DNA of 64,000 bases from positions 17,197,147 to 17,261,146 of the forward strand of contig NC_030852.1 in NCBI RefSeq assembly GCF_000208745.1. The letters run 5' to 3'. Positions 58,825-64,000 of the stretch are shown here, one piece after another. The notes under the pieces were generated by a model. That model was not told the origin of the DNA. It ran no database searches and was given only the letters and a program-made list of their open reading frames with translations. The DNA is from Theobroma cacao. Lineage: Eukaryota; Streptophyta; Magnoliopsida; Malvales; Malvaceae. Both the position numbers and the translations under genes were made by a program. Numbering within the stretch: the stretch's first letter is position 1; every line of letters starts with the position of its first letter.

Positions 58825-60230
58825 TCTGCATTGTACACCATAAACTGAACCAAGCACAAGCTGTAGCTAGTAAACGGCGGAGAGGAATAACAGGTCCTCA
58901 CCAATCTAGTTTTCTACTTTAGTGCTGTTTCCATGACACAAGGTGGAAAATTTTCTTTTCTTTCTTCCCCTTGATGGAATTGCATATACTCTGTATATAT
59001 ATAGTAAATTTTTACCAATTGGTAAATTAAATTCTTGCCCTTAGTGGGATTTGATTTACTCTGTAGCATATTCTTTTTTTTTTCTTTTTGCATTTCATTT
59101 AACAAGAACTAGTGAAAAAAGTAATTAACATCAGCAGGTCATGTGTGAGCTGTTCGGAGAAGAGGGTTGGTACCAATCAGCAATGTCCTAATTCCTACAC
59201 AGAATGAGCTTTACCTACCAACTAATCAAATTGAGGAAGAGAGAAGAATCAAAGCTGCTCCATACATTGTCATCTCAAGCTCCTAAACCCGAAGCCAGTT
59301 AAAAACGAAGACGTTGGCGGTGTGGTTGATTATCCAAATGATAAAGAAATTAATCTAGAAAACATGCTCTGCTTGTTTAAACTTAAAATAGAGTCAATTT
59401 ACGAGATGATTCAAGTCATAGCAGAAGGAAAGGAAGATGCCAAAAAACAATAGCCAGAGCGAATTTTCCATAAGGACCTCCAGAAAATACTGAAGGAATA
59501 ACTTACTCAGGGTAGATAAAAAGTATCATCCTGGTTATCAGTCGTTATATCCAGGAAGAACATGGCATCATGGTCATAGACCATAATACCAAAAAGGACA
59601 TTTACATGCAGAGAAATAACCAAGAAGACTAGCAATCTGTAGAAGGAATGATTACATTTAATCACTTTATGCCAATAAATAAAATTTCAAAAATTTCAAG
59701 TAGATTCATGAATGTTACTGATACATCTACAATGACAAAACCGAACAGCCTGCATCACGCTTTCCTATGTATAAATCAACTATATGAAACAAGTTAGAAG
59801 TCTCGGTTGAAACAATTTGCCAATATTTGTTGTTGCTTGTGCTGCCACTCAATCTTGGATTGAAGCAACGCACACCAGAAATGTTTCCTCGAAATAATAG
59901 GCACCAAATGAACCACTTCAACGTTTCTTACCTTCCATAGCAGGATTGAATTACTTCTGCCCATTATTTTGTAAAAGTAAATAAGCTCCAGAAATAATGT
60001 ACTTCACCCCAGTCTTCAGAACATGAACTTTAGTATTATCATGTCATCAATCTTGCTGGTAAACTTCTTATGAAAATCTATAGTCCTAGCGTACTTGTTA
60101 TGGAAGAAATCATGCCAAGAAAAAACAAGAAAGAAAGCAAGAAAGAAACAAATCCACAGATGTGCTGAACCATATATCTTTACCAAAATCACTAACCTTA
60201 TTAATTGACAGTCTCCAAATTCTCAAATAT
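58825..60230. other. convergent intergenic region with 3' UTRs
   Basis: Holds the 3' ends of the pectate lyase (plus) and isochorismate synthase (minus) transcripts. A perfect 16-bp palindrome TTTACCAATTGGTAAA is at 59011-59026. No further gene is seen; the 64-codon minus-strand frame at 59727-59921 has no recognisable domain. Confidence 0.5.

Positions 60231-64000
<3,770 letters not shown>

Noticed and set aside
59011..59026. Perfect palindrome TTTACCAATTGGTAAA downstream of the pectate lyase
   Set aside because: A single short AT-rich palindrome in a 3' flank; no repetition or partner suggests function.

Overview
This is nuclear DNA of a flowering plant, almost certainly a eudicot. The evidence is a plant isochorismate synthase with many introns, a plant pectate lyase with the Pec_lyase_N domain, a plant Hsp20-like gene, and dense plant LTR retrotransposons (Sirevirus-type Ty1/copia and Athila-type Ty3/gypsy). 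The DNA is AT-rich. I do not name a species.

Layout. About the first 55 kb is nested, decayed retrotransposon DNA with one small host gene in it. 1-1949: LTR-like promoter DNA and an Athila fragment. 1950-3610: a truncated LTR of a family called X here. 3617-13478: a minus-strand copia element (copia-1) with gag, pol and a third ORF. 13484-19357: an Athila gag-protease fragment and its LTR, with a 1.8 kb repeat (copy A) inside the LTR. 19482-24700: a second copy of that repeat (copy B), split by a complete solo LTR (family Y). 25034-26950: an LTR holding a CACTA transposon end. 29252-30276: the Hsp20-domain gene. 31575-34485: an X/Y chimeric LTR. 34640-36306: a LINE ORF1 relic. 36588-41365: the 3' part of a plus-strand Athila element, with its third ORF and LTR, facing another Athila LTR at 41370-44395. 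45530-54971: a second copia element (copia-2) with intact target-site duplications; its third ORF is split by an Athila solo LTR, which is itself split by an X solo LTR.

The last 8 kb is genic. A four-exon pectate lyase (plus strand, 56998-58824) converges on the 3' third of an isochorismate synthase (minus strand, 60231 to the window edge). Pectate lyase acts in the cell wall. Isochorismate synthase acts in the plastid, feeding salicylate and phylloquinone synthesis. The two genes are neighbours, not a pathway.

Most interesting: both copia elements carry a third ORF downstream of pol whose blocks resemble the third ORF of the Athila element, although copia and gypsy are different superfamilies. 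A palindrome module of the copia LTR recurs just upstream of that third ORF in both copies. The polypurine tract sits in the loop of a conserved inverted repeat. Several unrelated LTR families here each carry their own set of short palindromes.
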